Source: Morinoia aosen | Lineage: Eukaryota > Arthropoda > Malacostraca > Amphipoda > Talitridae | Reading direction: 5' to 3' | Assembly (NCBI GenBank): GCA_030386875.1 | Contig: CM059571.1 | Span: 22,686,355 to 22,750,354, forward strand | Length of the DNA: 64,000 bases | Shown: positions 62,726-64,000 of the stretch, one piece after another | How positions within the stretch are numbered: the stretch's first letter is position 1 | Layout: each line of letters starts with the position of its first letter | Program-made: the position numbers and the translations under genes | The notes under the pieces: generated by a model | Database searches by the model: none | What the model was told of the DNA's origin: nothing | Seen by the model: the letters and a program-made list of their open reading frames with translations, nothing else

Positions 62726-64000
62726 GGGGGTCTATCTACTCCCTCTTCACTCTCAATGAGCGTATAAATTATCGTCAGGAAAGACTGAAGAGACGCGTTT
62801 TCTCCAACTAATATGAGAGGCGGAAAGCCTGAATAGAATGCATAAATGTTTAAACGACGACAATCACTACCATGCAGTTATTCTTATCACAGCAATTAAG
62901 TTTCTAGTTGCTCGAAGTTTTCAGCGAGGTGAAGTAACGATGTTTCTCAACGATGGCTAGGTACATTTCAAATGCATGAAAGAAGCACTAGGTATGACGA
63001 GTGAAAATTGAACTTGGTCAAATGAGTCAAATTAAATAAGATGAGGCAAAAATGCGAGATTAACCTATCAATGCCATGATAATACAAAAATTTCAACAAA
63101 ATTCTATTTAGATTATGGTAAAAAAGATTGCAAAGAAGAAATGATTTCCGAGTATATGCGATGTAGAGGACGACAGGAAGGACCCGGCGGGTACGCAATA
63201 GGAGGCAGCGCACAGAGTGGCGCCAGAGAGGCGTCGAAGGACCTCACAAGCAGGGTCTGGATATTCTGGCACCACGTCTGCACTATCAACAAAATAACAG
63301 CATAATTAGTACGCGCAACTCTCACAACAAAGCTCCATAAAATACTTCGGGGACATGCCTTTTGACTAGAAGAACAACTTGATCAAGGAAGATGAAGAAC
63401 AAGGAAAAGAATCGTTTGAATTCAAGTCTAAAGAATGACGGTACATATAAATCAAAACATTTACGACGGCGAACAATTTAGAAGCTTCGAAGGAAAAAAA
63501 TCAATCGCACAAATACCTCCCTGGATAATTAACTGTACACGAAAAAACTCAACATACTGGGTTCGCAAGAAATTTTAGCTCGCTAGCGAATGCGCAAATA
63601 CCGAGACTACTAGTATATGTGCAGTTAAACATGAATCTCCAATCATCAAGCGAATCTTCCTAGTTCTTTAAGCCACAATATGTAAAATGACAATTAATAC
63701 ATTTTTTAAGTAAAATGATACACTGTGAAAACAACTGTGGACGTCCAGTCACGACCTTATCGCAGGCGTAAAAGTATAGTAATGAATCAAATTAAGCTCA
63801 GTATAATCGACGCAAGAATCAATTAAAAGAGAAAGTTGTAACTAATTAATCAGAAAAAGTCAATCTACAGGGTGACGCAAATTCATCAATCGTCCCTCTT
63901 TATTGTTTGCACATATTATGTTATGCAAGCACCAACAAATTTGGTAATTGTCCTCAATCAAAAGGATAGAGGTTATAATCTCATACTGAAACCAGGATTG
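62726..64000. other. Right edge, no gene recognised
   Basis: AT-rich with one more GC-rich patch at about 63150-63260 that has short open frames on the minus strand but no recognisable domain. It could be a fragment of an unknown exon; I cannot support that. Confidence 0.45.

Noticed and set aside
63113..63325. Possible 5' sog exon in the GC-richer patch
   Set aside because: None of the frames shows the expected first half of CR1 or a convincing signal anchor.

Overview
The window is eukaryotic and almost certainly from an insect or other arthropod. It is AT-rich and intron-rich and crowded with several classes of retroelement. Its one recognisable host gene is on the minus strand: fourteen exons of a chordin/short gastrulation (sog) homologue. 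The species cannot be named from the sequence.

Layout, left to right. Positions 1-4.9 kb hold the integrase C-terminus and 3' side of a Gypsy-type LTR retrotransposon. About 5.28-5.81 kb is a foldback element. From 8.6 to 12.9 kb a full-length, single-ORF non-LTR element with a restriction-like endonuclease (R4/Dong type) sits exactly inside a (TAA)n microsatellite. Decayed Penelope-like element (PLE) copies at 15.8-17.4 kb (minus) and 21.9-23.8 kb (plus) lie in inverted orientation on either side of a 1.9 kb minisatellite with a 26-bp unit. That array carries a visible 18-unit (468 bp) higher-order duplication. From 23.8 to 30.4 kb I see no gene.

From 30.4 to 56.1 kb the minus strand carries sog. 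Every splice phase matches, and the summed coding length (2697 bp) is a multiple of three. It encodes the second half of CR1, the chordin (CHRD) repeats, CR2, CR3, CR4 and a serine-rich then strongly basic C-terminal tail. The signal/anchor and first half of CR1 are missing and should lie in exons beyond 56.1 kb, probably outside the window. The 10.9 kb intron before CR2 contains a near-complete I-group LINE in the same orientation. Its ORF1 holds a tandemly duplicated gag module and two in-frame TAA codons; its ORF2 (1245 aa) is open. Another intron holds a dead Tc1-like transposase.

A family of roughly 350-bp SINE-like elements with (TAATC)n-type tails occurs at least eight times on both strands. 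From 56.6 to 64 kb no coding sequence was recognised; it probably represents 5' intron or flank of sog. The most notable signals are the duplicated-gag LINE, the microsatellite-targeted R4/Dong element with a possible self-cleaving 5' RNA fold, and the minisatellite bracketed by inverted PLEs.
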